Assembly (NCBI GenBank): GCA_017999915.1
Contig: JAGNKX010000006.1
Coordinates: 190,077-254,076 of the forward strand
DNA length: 64,000 nucleotides
Source of the DNA: Spirochaetota bacterium
GTDB taxonomy: Bacteria > Spirochaetota > UBA4802 > UBA5550
Reading direction: 5' to 3'
The notes below the pieces were generated by a model. That model was given only the letters and a program-made list of their open reading frames with translations, made no database searches and was not told where the DNA came from. This document shows positions 8,533 to 16,212 of this stretch, piece after piece. Each line of letters opens with the position of its first letter. Position 1 is the stretch's first letter. The position numbers were made by a program, and so were the translations under genes.

Positions 8533-8549
8533 ATGCTTCAGTGAAGCAT
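8533..8549. promoter_or_regulatory. 17-bp perfect palindrome upstream of the AraC pair
   Basis: ATGCTTCA-G-TGAAGCAT, arms of 8 bp around one base, in the divergent region between the AraC operon and the SDR gene. A dyad of this size is a plausible operator, for example for autoregulation by one of the AraC proteins. No further copy was noticed in the window. Confidence 0.4.
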
Positions 8550-8682
8550 TTATACATATTTTGTCAATTGTTATCTGACGCGTTTTATCGTCGCACATCC
8601 CCGGGGCGGCCTGATCGAACAACAATAACCCCTTGGGTTACTGTGCCTCGACGGGCTCGTGATCAGTAGCAGTCAAATTATT

Positions 8683-8786
8683 GGGATGGGGAGCTATCCC
8701 GCTCACTCCGCCTCGTAGTTACATCCTGTAAGACTCGGCTGCCGGCGGCATCCGTGCCGCCTGTTCACGGGATAGCTCCCCACCCC
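8683..8786. repeat. Dispersed multi-hairpin repeat, copy 2
   Basis: 104 bp with inverted ends GGGATGGGGAGCTATCCCG and CGGGATAGCTCCCCACCCC. Inside are short hairpins TTACA-TCC-TGTAA and GGCGGCA-TCCG-TGCCGCC. The left end continues CTCACTCCGCCTCGTA, matching GCTCGTCCGCCTCGTA of copy 1. It has one arm fewer than copy 1, and arm sequences differ while base pairing and TCC loops are kept. It sits in the 480-bp gap between the AraC operon and the SDR gene, which otherwise shows only low-complexity remnants such as the small TAACCC-CTT-GGGTTA dyad near 8627. Confidence 0.75.
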
Positions 8787-8941
8787 AAAAGAAAATACCG
8801 CGACCCGAGCCTGTCGAGGCATGATTGCCGCCCTTCGGCTTTGCTCAGGAACCGCGCAGTCGAGGCATTATCCTTGACAGATGTGCATCCGGCCGGATAA
8901 TCGTGGAAGAAGTATTACCACATTGCCAAGGAGAAACATAT

Positions 8942-9694
8942 ATGAGATTCAAAGACAAGGTCGCCATTGTGACCGGCTGCAACACGGGGATCGGCGAGGC
9001 CATTGCCATGGCCTTCGGCAGGGAAGGTGCGAGCGTCGTCCTTGCCGACTGCGTGACCGATAACCTGGAGGGCCACGCGAAAAAAATAAAAGAGAGCGGC
9101 GGCAGGGCGCTGCCGGTGAAGACAGACATCAGCAGCCCCGACAGCGTTAAGGAGATGGCCGCGAAGGCCCTCGGCGAATTCGGGCGGATAGACATCCTGG
9201 TCAACAACGCGGCCTACACGAATATCAGCCTGAAGCCCTTCATGAACACCGAGCCCCATGAATGGGACGGGGAGATAAACACCACCCTGCGGGGCACCCT
9301 GAACTGCTGCTGGGCCGTGCTGCCGCAGATGGCGAAGCAGGGCTACGGCAGGATCGTGAACATCACCACGGCCGGCGTGAAGACCGGGTCGCAGTACCTG
9401 TCGCTCTACGGCGCGTCCAAGGCCGCGGTGGCGCAGTTCACCAAGTCCCTGGCCATGGAGGTCATGGGGCAGGGAATCCTGGTGAACGCGGTGGCCCCCG
9501 GCATGATAAAGACCGGGGCGCTGAACCGTGTCTTCGGCGAAGACCTTCTCAAGACGCACCTGGCCACACAGGGCGTGAGCCGCCTCGGCGAGTCCGGGGA
9601 AGTGGCCGGGGTCGTGCTCTTCCTCTCCTCGGACGAGGCGAGCTACGTGACGGGCCAGCACTGGTCTGCCTGCGGCGGCCTCAGCCCGCAGTAG
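8942..9694 (+). CDS. FabG-like short-chain dehydrogenase/reductase
   Basis: 250 residues from ATG at 8942, preceded by AAGGAG. Longer starts in the frame (8825, 8881) run into the repeat-rich upstream region and are not credible. Motifs: TGCNTGIGEA cofactor loop, NNAAY, YGASK as the catalytic YxxxK, VNAVAPGMIKT and the C-terminal SSDEASYVTGQHWSACGG. The last motif is usual in FabG-like oxidoreductases that close with a GG-containing loop. It should act on a hydroxyacyl, sugar or alcohol substrate with NAD(P). It stands alone, convergent with ribB, 13 bp apart. The substrate is not inferable. Confidence 0.88.
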   Translation: MRFKDKVAIVTGCNTGIGEAIAMAFGREGASVVLADCVTDNLEGHAKKIKESGGRALPVKTDISSPDSVKEMAAKALGEFGRIDILVNNAAYTNISLKPFMNTEPHEWDGEINTTLRGTLNCCWAVLPQMAKQGYGRIVNITTAGVKTGSQYLSLYGASKAAVAQFTKSLAMEVMGQGILVNAVAPGMIKTGALNRVFGEDLLKTHLATQGVSRLGESGEVAGVVLFLSSDEASYVTGQHWSACGGLSPQ

Positions 9695-9707
9695 GGAAGT
9701 TGCCGGC

Positions 9708-10367
9708 TCAGAGCCCCCGCTCTTCCCGATACTGGACGAGATCGTCCACCGTCATGACGGGCATGACGTGCTTCAGTGCGAAGTCGATGACGCCCGGCAA
9801 TTTCGCCATGGTGCCGTCGGCGTTGGTGAGCTCGCAGAGCACGCCGCAGGGCTTGAGCCCCGCGATGCGCATCAGGTCCACCGTGGCCTCGGTGTGGCCG
9901 CGCCGCTCCATCACCCCGCCGGGGCGCGCCCTGAGGGGAAAGACGTGGCCCGGCCGCCGGAGGTCGTCGGGCCGCGCGCCCTCCGCTATGGCGGCCCTGA
10001 CTGTGGCGACGCGGTCCGCGGCGGACACGCCGGTGGTCACACCCCGGGCCGCTTCGATTGAAACCGTGAAAGCCGTTCCGTAGGCGCTGGTGTTTGCGTC
10101 CACCATCATCGGAAGCTCCAGCGTCTCCACCCGGTCCGGCGTGAGGCAGAGGCACACGATTCCGCTCCCTTCCCGTATAAGCATGGCCATCTGGCCCACC
10201 GTCAGGCGCTCCGCCGAAAAAATGATGTCACCTTCGTTCTCCCGGTCCTCGTCGTCGGTCACGAGAATTCCCCGGCCTTCACGAATGGCGGCGATGGCTC
10301 CCTCGACCCGCTCCCGGGAATCGCCGAAATGTTTTAGCTGATGGTTGTGATTGATGATCTGATCCAT
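9708..10367 (-). CDS. ribB: 3,4-dihydroxy-2-butanone 4-phosphate synthase
   Basis: 219 residues. Converts ribulose 5-phosphate to 3,4-dihydroxy-2-butanone 4-phosphate plus formate, the four-carbon precursor of riboflavin. The family signature [20 protein letters not shown] carries the metal- and substrate-binding acidic cluster. RRPGHVFPL with [16 protein letters not shown] carries the other catalytic residues. The protein ends without a GTP cyclohydrolase II domain, so it is a stand-alone RibB, not a RibBA fusion. An FMN riboswitch (10478-10614) sits in its leader, which shows feedback control by FMN. No other rib genes are next to it. GGAG lies 9 bases before the ATG. Confidence 0.95.
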   Translation of the reverse strand: MDQIINHNHQLKHFGDSRERVEGAIAAIREGRGILVTDDEDRENEGDIIFSAERLTVGQMAMLIREGSGIVCLCLTPDRVETLELPMMVDANTSAYGTAFTVSIEAARGVTTGVSAADRVATVRAAIAEGARPDDLRRPGHVFPLRARPGGVMERRGHTEATVDLMRIAGLKPCGVLCELTNADGTMAKLPGVIDFALKHVMPVMTVDDLVQYREERGL

Positions 10368-10477
10368 GGTAATAGCTCCAATGTAAAAAATTTACCAGAA
10401 TCAGGGCTTGTGAAAAGACAGGTTTGCTTGAAGATAATGAAACATCCTGCGAGATGACAGCATCCGCGGATCCCTAA

Positions 10478-10614
10478 TCTCTTCCATCCGGACTGTAACC
10501 GTCGGCTCCGGCATCTCACCGGATCTGCTGACCTTTCCTTCTAGTGGAAAGCGCTCGCGGGCTCCCCGGAAAATCCGGGATACCGCCGGTGGGGAATTTC
10601 ACCCCGCCCTGAGA
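10478..10614 (-). promoter_or_regulatory. FMN riboswitch (RFN element)
   Basis: On the minus strand the conserved RFN blocks appear in order: CAGGGCGGGGTGAAATTCCC, CACCGGCGGTA, AGCCCGCGAGC, GGTCAGCAGATCCGGTG and GACGGTTACAGTCC followed by GGATGGAAGAGA. About 110 nt of leader remain between it and ribB for the expression platform. I could not identify the terminator or anti-RBS stem with confidence. It is expected to lower ribB expression when FMN is abundant. Confidence 0.96.
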
Positions 10615-10700
10615 AATAGTGAATTTAGGAGGCGATCGATGGATATTTTTGTCAAGGTAATTTCTGGTGCGGGCTGTGCCGGATGATATGCTGAGGTCAG

Positions 10701-11426
10701 TTATACCGTCGTGTTCCGCAATGGCCGCCGTGGATCGTATACAACCGGTATCTCCTTTCCTTCCTCCGGGGGCGCCGTTGTCTTATAGAAGCCGCTTATC
10801 TGCCTGCCGGTGTCAGTGGTAAATTCATAGCGCACGACCATGATCCGGCCGCTTTTCCGCGACTGGGACGTGGCTCTGATCCTGGTCACCAGGGCCGAGG
10901 CGGCCGTGCCGTTGCGCAGGAGTTGGAGCCGGTTCCTGCCGGAAAGGTACGATGTCAGGAAAAGCCCGAGGCCCGCGGCAATGAAAATAACACTGAGAAG
11001 GTCCATGATGCTGATGGTATCGCCGGCGAAGCGGCAGCGTGAAGGCTTCCGCGGATCGTATTCGACCGCCACCGGCCTGCCGGGATCGAGCCGGGCCATG
11101 AAGTCGTTGTCGTAGGACCAGAGTCTTGCGTTGACGGCGCGCCCCTGCCTGTCTTTGAAGCTGATTTCGATGGTGTACAAGGGATTTCTGTTTATCGTGC
11201 CGGGGAGGCGGCGGATGTGGACCAGGCGGGCCGACGCGGTGACGCCATGGCGGTTCAGGATGACATGGTCCCACAGCGGCGGCTCTTTCATGACCATGAA
11301 CGTTCCCCAGGCGATAAGCCATACCATGCCGAACATTATGTTGAGCTTGCGTCCCCAGTCCACCATTTCCCAGGTAACGCGGCGCGGCGGCCGCTGGTCT
11401 GTCAGGGCATTTTTTGCGAGTGCCAT
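10701..11426 (-). CDS. DUF3592-type membrane protein
   Basis: 241 residues. Hydrophobic segments near residues 30-48 (LNIMFGMVWLIAWGTFMVM) and 150-170 (LLSVIFIAAGLGLFLTSYLS) bracket a soluble domain. Two copies of a DUF3592-like pattern occur: a chain with internal YTIEISFKDRQGRAVNARLW ending VAVEYDPRKPSRCRF, and VRYEFTTDTGRQISGFY ending IPVVYDPRRPLRNT. The V.YDPR.P closing motif is characteristic. The function of DUF3592 proteins is unknown. A single-copy DUF3592 protein occurs at 63431-63946. It is monocistronic or the tail of the ferredoxin cluster, about 65 bp downstream of it. Confidence 0.75.
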   Translation of the reverse strand: MALAKNALTDQRPPRRVTWEMVDWGRKLNIMFGMVWLIAWGTFMVMKEPPLWDHVILNRHGVTASARLVHIRRLPGTINRNPLYTIEISFKDRQGRAVNARLWSYDNDFMARLDPGRPVAVEYDPRKPSRCRFAGDTISIMDLLSVIFIAAGLGLFLTSYLSGRNRLQLLRNGTAASALVTRIRATSQSRKSGRIMVVRYEFTTDTGRQISGFYKTTAPPEEGKEIPVVYDPRRPLRNTTV

Positions 11427-11492
11427 GACAATGTTATGAAAGGCTTTCGGGGGAATGTCAAACTAAAAAAGAAAACCCAGGCGCAACGGCCG

Positions 11493-12320
11493 TCACGAGA
11501 TGTCGGCCACCTTCCGCACCCGCTCCATGATCCGCCGGAACAGCGCGTCCTGGTCGTCCATGACGAGGGAGAGGGCCCCCGTCGGGCAGGCCTTGACGCA
11601 GCGGCCACATCCCTTGCAAGAATCCAGTATGCGCGCGGCGCCGTCCTCGATCCGCACCATGGCGGCGAAGCATCCCTCCGCGCAGATCCCGCAGCCGTTG
11701 CATAGTTTCGGGTCGACTCGGACCGATATGCCCGGCAGGCGGTGATAGGCCCGGTCGAGGTTGGGGCCGGGCCGCTTCATGTCCGTGCGGTACATGCAGC
11801 AGCAGTCGTCGCAGAAGCAGATGAACATCAGGTGCTTGAAATCGGGGAGGCCGAAGGCCACCACGTCGATCCAGACGTGGGCAATGTTGGCTATGAGGCC
11901 TGCCTCTGCCGCCCTGCGCACGTGGGCCTTCGCCTCGTCGTAGGTGGCGCGCCTGCCGTGGGAGGGGTGGATCCTCTCCGCGCCCTTTCCGAGGGCCATG
12001 CAGCCGATGTTGATTGGATGGTTGGTACACTGGAATTTCTTCCGGCACACGCATTCGTCGAAGATCACGATATGGGACGCCTCGCAGACGAAGCGCTCCA
12101 CCGCCTCGGTCGGCACCACGACGCTTCCCTGGCGGGGAACCTCCACGCCGATAGGAATGGATGTGACCTCGTTGTGGGGATACCGGAAGAAGAGGCTGAT
12201 GAAGTGCTTCAGCACCGGGTAATCGCTCCAGCGCTTTCCCATGGTCATGAGGGGCCAGGTCAGGTCCGTGGCGACCTTGGCCATTTTTTTCGTGGGGCCG
12301 TATCGGAACAAGTTCTTCAT
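11493..12320 (-). CDS. Cysteine-rich 2[4Fe-4S] ferredoxin-like protein (paralogue 1)
   Basis: 275 residues, soluble. The C-terminal 70 residues are a bacterial 2[4Fe-4S] domain: CNGCGICAEGC (Cys207-217) and CKGCGRCVKACP (Cys235-245). The first 190 residues hold two further cysteine clusters conserved in the paralogue at 12774-13598: CVCRKKFQC...C (Cys90, 92, 98, 107) and CFCDDCCC (Cys168-175). These could bind an extra cluster or metal. An electron-transfer role is supported, the partner is not known. AAGGAGG precedes the ATG. It forms an operon with the small membrane protein and the paralogue, all minus strand. Confidence 0.8.
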   Translation of the reverse strand: MKNLFRYGPTKKMAKVATDLTWPLMTMGKRWSDYPVLKHFISLFFRYPHNEVTSIPIGVEVPRQGSVVVPTEAVERFVCEASHIVIFDECVCRKKFQCTNHPINIGCMALGKGAERIHPSHGRRATYDEAKAHVRRAAEAGLIANIAHVWIDVVAFGLPDFKHLMFICFCDDCCCMYRTDMKRPGPNLDRAYHRLPGISVRVDPKLCNGCGICAEGCFAAMVRIEDGAARILDSCKGCGRCVKACPTGALSLVMDDQDALFRRIMERVRKVADIS

Positions 12321-12346
12321 GAAAGCCTCCTTGCTGTCCGCAGGGC

Positions 12347-12730
12347 CTATCGCCGGTCCAGAAGTATGTCCATGAAGTCACGGCCCAGGGCGCGGGGCAG
12401 CCCGATGAAGTAGGCCAGGGCGATGGCCAGGTCCACAACCCCCAGCAGTCCCGCCATGATATTTCCCGTGGAATAGCCGAGCCACGCGAACAGGAAGAAG
12501 GCCGCAGTGCGCAGCATGCCGTCCCAGAAGACGATGACCGCCCGGTGCTCCAGGTCGCGGGCCGCGAAGATCAGCATGATCCCCATGAAAAGCAGGAAGA
12601 ACGCCGGGAGCAGCAGCCAGAAGCGGTTGTCCGGCGCGGTGATGCCCGTCGGGGCAAGGCCCCCCGGTATGATGAAGGTCAGGGCCGCGCCGATGTTGAA
12701 GAGGCCGGTGGCGATAACGAACTTTTTCAT
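12347..12730 (-). CDS. Small four-helix membrane protein
   Basis: 127 residues with about four transmembrane helices: FVIATGLFNIGAALTFIIPG, FWLLLPAFFLLFMGIMLIFA, IVFWDGMLRTAAFFLFAWLG and IMAGLLGVVDLAIALAYFIG. No catalytic motif is visible. It lies between two paralogous ferredoxins, 26 bp and 43 bp from them, so co-transcription is likely. It could be a membrane partner of the ferredoxins, though that is inference from position only. The protein at 52222-52656 is of similar size and topology. The family resembles small DoxX-like or uncharacterised four-helix proteins. Confidence 0.7.
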   Translation of the reverse strand: MKKFVIATGLFNIGAALTFIIPGGLAPTGITAPDNRFWLLLPAFFLLFMGIMLIFAARDLEHRAVIVFWDGMLRTAAFFLFAWLGYSTGNIMAGLLGVVDLAIALAYFIGLPRALGRDFMDILLDRR

Positions 12731-12773
12731 GTCAGTGATTCCTCCATATAAATATTAATATCTCCTATTATCA

Positions 12774-13598
12774 TCAGCGGTACTGGATGATGCCGCTGAT
12801 GCGTCCTGTCAGCTCGTCGATCGCCTCTTCGACCGAGTCGATTGTTGCGGTGATCGCCTTTTCGGGACAGAGGGTGGCGCAAATGCCGCAGCCCCTGCAT
12901 CGCTCCCGGTCGATAACCGCTCCCCCTTCGTTGACAGTCGCGGCCCCGGCAAAGCAGTGTTCCGCGCAGGTTCCGCACCGGGTGCAGCGCGCGGTATCCA
13001 CGGCCATGGAAAGGCCCTTGAGCTTGATGATGGATTCCTCGATTTCCCTCGGCATGAATTTCCGGTTGTTCATGATGGTGCAGCAGCAGCGGCAGCAGAA
13101 GCATATCGTCAATAGCTTTCCGCGGTCCCTGACGCCCCAGAGGAAGTTGTCCGGCTTGAACCGTCCCGCGAAGGGGATGAGGCCGTTTTCCACGCAGGCC
13201 CGGGCGTGGGCGATGGTTTCCTCGACGCCGCTATGGATCGAGACGGCCGGGTCGATTTCAGCGGCGCCGTCTCCCAGGAAGATGCAGGCCAGCTCGATCG
13301 AATGATTGGCGCAATGGTTGCCGTCCCTGCAGGTGCACCGTTTGATGATGGCGCGGCTGGAGGCGCTCCGGATGAGCTCCTCGATGATCGCCAGGGGAAG
13401 ATAGGAGCTCCCGGCCCCGGCTATGGCCCTGTTGATAGGCAGATAGGTGATATTGAAATTTTTCCCGCTCAGGATGGGGACCACCAGCTTTTTCACCAGG
13501 GGGCCGGCCAGGGGCAGATGGGTCGCCTTCACGATCCCCCCCGAGAGGGGGAACGTTTTCGCTAAAACTTTGAGCCACCATGCGGGTCTGCGCGACAT
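12774..13598 (-). CDS. Cysteine-rich 2[4Fe-4S] ferredoxin-like protein (paralogue 2)
   Basis: 274 residues and clearly homologous to 11493-12320 over its whole length. The C-terminus has CTRCGTCAEHC and CRGCGICATLCP for two [4Fe-4S] clusters. The N-terminal domain repeats the CTCRDGNHC...C and CFCCRCCC cysteine patterns. The N-terminus is more hydrophobic (WWLKVLAKTFPLSGG) but is not a clear signal peptide. It heads the ferredoxin-membrane protein-ferredoxin operon. The two unusual cysteine clusters are kept in both copies despite low overall identity, which implies they bind something. Its partner enzyme is not in the window. Confidence 0.8.
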   Translation of the reverse strand: MSRRPAWWLKVLAKTFPLSGGIVKATHLPLAGPLVKKLVVPILSGKNFNITYLPINRAIAGAGSSYLPLAIIEELIRSASSRAIIKRCTCRDGNHCANHSIELACIFLGDGAAEIDPAVSIHSGVEETIAHARACVENGLIPFAGRFKPDNFLWGVRDRGKLLTICFCCRCCCTIMNNRKFMPREIEESIIKLKGLSMAVDTARCTRCGTCAEHCFAGAATVNEGGAVIDRERCRGCGICATLCPEKAITATIDSVEEAIDELTGRISGIIQYR

Positions 13599-13710
13599 GA
13601 TCGGAACCTCTCATTGATTCTCCCATCGATACTGCGGTGCTGTCGAGAATTTATTGATAGGGCGGGTAAAAATATTTCATGCTGTTGATCAACACCCAAC
13701 AAAATGATCG

Positions 13711-13738
13711 TTGACCAGCCTGACAAAATGTATATACT
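13711..13738 (+). promoter_or_regulatory. Sigma70-type promoter upstream of the 13902 lipoprotein
   Basis: TTGACC (13711-13716) and TATACT (13733-13738) with a 16-bp spacer. Transcription would start near 13745 and leave a leader of about 155 nt. That leader carries ATGAAACATCCTG (13808-13820), also seen near 10437 and possibly a relic of the dispersed repeat. The rest of the 13599-13901 gap shows nothing else. Confidence 0.5.
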
Positions 13739-13901
13739 ATCCACAAAATATCAGACTTGTTGCGAAATTGCGTCTCGCCCTCGCGGGGGGCTTTTAGGGC
13801 TGGCATTAATGAAACATCCTGTCCGCTCGGTCTTCGCCTCTTAACCCCGATTTAAAGATCCAGATGTGCAATAAGTCCATTGAATGATAAAGGTGCACTG
13901 A

Positions 13902-14681
13902 ATGATGAAAAATGGATTTCAACTGATGATACTCTGCGTGATGATGCTCGGCTGCGCCCGGGGGGCGGTCAAGAAAGAGCTGCTCTCCCTCATGGACAAT
14001 CCAGGCACCGCCGCCGGCTCAGACCTGATGACGGCCCTGTGCGGATGGCCAGCCGGTGACAAACTGCGGCCCGATTCCATGGATATTGAGCTTGGGCCGG
14101 AGAGCACCGGCAGCAGCGGCCAGGGTTTTGTCCGCATTTCGGCCGGGGGTGATTCCTTTTCCTGCACGGGTAAAGTTTCCTTCTCCTACTGGCACTCCTA
14201 TGGGGGAGGCCATGGTTACAGCGGCGGGAACGAGATTCAGCTTGGAAAATTCAAAAGACTGGATGCCGTTGACGCAGCGATAAGCGATCCGCCGGGGGCG
14301 CGGCCCATCGGAATGAACGAAACGAGGAAGGGACAGCTGGGAGAAAAGAGCGGACGCCTGCCGGACGGGTCCTTCGCAGATCATTATAGTATCAATCTGG
14401 AAAACGAAAATCCCCTTTTGCGGTTTAACCTGGAGGCTGAAAAGGGCCTGAACCCCCGCGGCTACGTGTACCAGGGCGGTAAACTCGTTGATGTATTCAG
14501 CTCCCGGTGGTCCGGAACTGCGCCCTATGATAACATCTGTTTCCTGGAAAAAGGGAGGGCTGTCGTGCTCATAACCACCGGGAAGAAATCGGGCTCCTAT
14601 GCCATTCGTCTCGACGAGCCCGATGAGGCTGCCCGCTCCATGTTGAAGATGCCCGAGCGTTACAGGAAAAAGGCCCGGTGA
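13902..14681 (+). CDS. Putative lipoprotein of unknown function
   Basis: 259 residues. The N-terminus MMKNGFQLMILCVMMLGCARG is a lipoprotein signal with Cys18 in the lipobox MLGC. The mature part is soluble, rich in Gly and Ser, and has a SYWHSYGGGHGYSGGNE segment. Late segments LEKGRAVVLITTGKKSGSYA suggest a beta-rich fold. I do not recognise a family. It is followed by the MarR gene after about 95 bp with its own promoter, so it is likely monocistronic. Confidence 0.7.
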   Translation: MMKNGFQLMILCVMMLGCARGAVKKELLSLMDNPGTAAGSDLMTALCGWPAGDKLRPDSMDIELGPESTGSSGQGFVRISAGGDSFSCTGKVSFSYWHSYGGGHGYSGGNEIQLGKFKRLDAVDAAISDPPGARPIGMNETRKGQLGEKSGRLPDGSFADHYSINLENENPLLRFNLEAEKGLNPRGYVYQGGKLVDVFSSRWSGTAPYDNICFLEKGRAVVLITTGKKSGSYAIRLDEPDEAARSMLKMPERYRKKAR

Positions 14682-14741
14682 GCGACGGAATCAGCAGCGG
14701 GACGGTTGACGGCACTTTCCAGAAAAAAATAGTTTATTAAC

Positions 14742-14770
14742 TTGACATTTAAGTAGCTTAATTATATATT
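14742..14770 (+). promoter_or_regulatory. MarR promoter with operator between -35 and -10; leaderless start
   Basis: TTGACA (14742-14747), 17-bp spacer, TATATT (14765-14770). The dyad TTAAG-TAG-CTTAA (14749-14761) fills the spacer and is a natural MarR-type repressor site. The -10 box ends 6 bases before the ATG at 14777 and there is no ribosome site, so the mRNA should begin at or next to the start codon. TTAAGTAG recurs at 15260-15267 before the next gene. Confidence 0.7.
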
Positions 14771-14776
14771 GCATGC

Positions 14777-15241
14777 ATGAAGAACAATGATCTGCTCTCC
14801 TTAAACGCCCAGTTCAACCGCATTGTAAACAAATTCAATGCCTTCAGGAACAGGAAAGTCCAGTACGAGCTCGGCCATGTCTTGTACCCCGCTGAAATAC
14901 AGGTCCTTATCATCATATCCATGAAGCCGGGAATTACCGTTTCGTCGATAGCCGATGAATTGTATATAAGCGCCAGCGCGGCGTCACAGCTGGTCAGGAA
15001 ACTCACGAATAAAAAATATGCTGTGAAAAAACGTCTCAGCGGCAATGAGCGGGTTGTGGAGCTCTATCTCACCGATTCCGGGAAAGGCGCGGTTAATTCC
15101 TACCGGGCCTTTGAGGCGAAAACGGCCGGCGAATTTTTAAAGCATTTTTCCAGGCTCACTGATAAGGAAAAAGACAGTTTGATGAAGCTGTTCAACGGGA
15201 TCGAGAAAATGATGGATGAGAAGCTGGAAATGACACAATGA
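14777..15241 (+). CDS. MarR-family transcriptional regulator
   Basis: 154 residues, standard MarR length. The winged helix reads VLIIISMKPGITVSSIADEL (helix 2-3), YISASAASQLVRKLTNKKYAVKK (recognition helix and turn) and the wing RLSGNERVVELYLTDSGKG. The start at 14777 is favoured by the promoter spacing. An ATG four bases earlier is out of frame. It probably represses its own promoter through the TTAAGTAGCTTAA dyad and also the EFR1-type gene 49 bp downstream, where half of that dyad recurs. The ligand is unknown, as usual for MarR. Confidence 0.88.
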   Translation: MKNNDLLSLNAQFNRIVNKFNAFRNRKVQYELGHVLYPAEIQVLIIISMKPGITVSSIADELYISASAASQLVRKLTNKKYAVKKRLSGNERVVELYLTDSGKGAVNSYRAFEAKTAGEFLKHFSRLTDKEKDSLMKLFNGIEKMMDEKLEMTQ

Positions 15242-15259
15242 AATTTTTTTGCATAATAG

Positions 15260-15267
15260 TTAAGTAG
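15260..15267 (+). promoter_or_regulatory. Second MarR half-site before the EFR1-type gene
   Basis: TTAAGTAG repeats the left part of the dyad at 14749-14761, 24 bp before the ATG at 15291. It may allow the MarR protein to tune the second gene separately. Only one arm is well conserved. Confidence 0.4.
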
Positions 15268-15290
15268 ATAAAATAATAAGGAGATAAATT

Positions 15291-16130
15291 ATGAAGATCA
15301 GGATCATTTACTTTTCAGGCACGGGAAATACGACCTTTATCACCGACAAGCTTATGGCGGCGCTTCGCGACAAGGCCGGTGATATACGGGCCATTCCGGT
15401 GGAAGAAGCGATTTCCCGGATTGACGCGCTGGAAACGGGAGCGGAGACGATCCTTGGCGTCGCCTACCCGGTCTATGACCTGAGCGCGCCTGAAATCATC
15501 GACCGGTTCATCGAGCTGCTTCCCATCTCCCGGGCGCCTGTCCCTGTCTTTATCTATTCAACGCAGGCATTGATCAGGCTGGATTGCAATGCCGTGACGT
15601 CGAAAAAATTAAGGGAGAAAAATTATCTCACAATAGCGAAAGAAGGCTTCAAGCTGCCTTCCAACGGCCTGTCTTTTTACGGCGACGCGGGCCATGTCGC
15701 CTATCGGTACGCCACCCGTTTTGAATATTCAACTGACATTAAAATCGTGAAATTCTCCAATCGGATTATAAGGCAGTACGCGAGGTTCCGGAACAAACCG
15801 TTTTCGCTGAATCCCTACACCTTCAGGGCGGTCAACGTGGTGCGCGGTTATTCACTTCGCCTGGTGGGTGAAAAACTCTATAGAAACCTTCAAGTAGATA
15901 CACGGTGCGTCAGGTGCGGCATCTGCAGCGCCCTGTGCCCCGAAAAAAATATTGTAATCACCCGGGAGGGAGTAATGCTCAAGGAGGATAATCATTGCCT
16001 GCGCTGCCTGAGATGTGTATATAGCTGTCCGTCAAAATCGATCAATTTTACCAGTTCCGCCAGAAGCGGCAATTATACTTCCGCCATAAGGCAGCAGAGG
16101 TATGTGCAGTCTATTATAAAAACGAATTGA
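15291..16130 (+). CDS. EFR1-type flavodoxin-ferredoxin fusion
   Basis: 279 residues. The N-terminal half is flavodoxin-like: IIYFSGTGNTTFIT is the FMN phosphate loop, and IETGAETILGVAYPVYDLSAP-like strands follow in the EFR1 family. The C-terminal quarter is a 2[4Fe-4S] domain with CVRCGICSALCPEKN and CLRCLRCVYSCPSKS. EFR1 (EFR1 family ferrodoxin) proteins are common in anaerobes and are thought to shuttle electrons. The exact partner is unknown. AAGGAG is 9 bases before the ATG. It forms a two-gene unit with the MarR regulator, suggesting redox induction by a small ligand. Confidence 0.88.
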   Translation: MKIRIIYFSGTGNTTFITDKLMAALRDKAGDIRAIPVEEAISRIDALETGAETILGVAYPVYDLSAPEIIDRFIELLPISRAPVPVFIYSTQALIRLDCNAVTSKKLREKNYLTIAKEGFKLPSNGLSFYGDAGHVAYRYATRFEYSTDIKIVKFSNRIIRQYARFRNKPFSLNPYTFRAVNVVRGYSLRLVGEKLYRNLQVDTRCVRCGICSALCPEKNIVITREGVMLKEDNHCLRCLRCVYSCPSKSINFTSSARSGNYTSAIRQQRYVQSIIKTN

Positions 16131-16212
16131 TTATATTCATATATGATGTATGCTATGGGGCGCAATGGGTCATGATGAACGGCAGGATGGAATATTAAAG
16201 AGGGAGGGGGCA

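Noticed and set aside
10334-10519. ORF between ribB and its riboswitch
   Set aside because: It overlaps the RFN element and ribB start; it is part of the untranslated leader.
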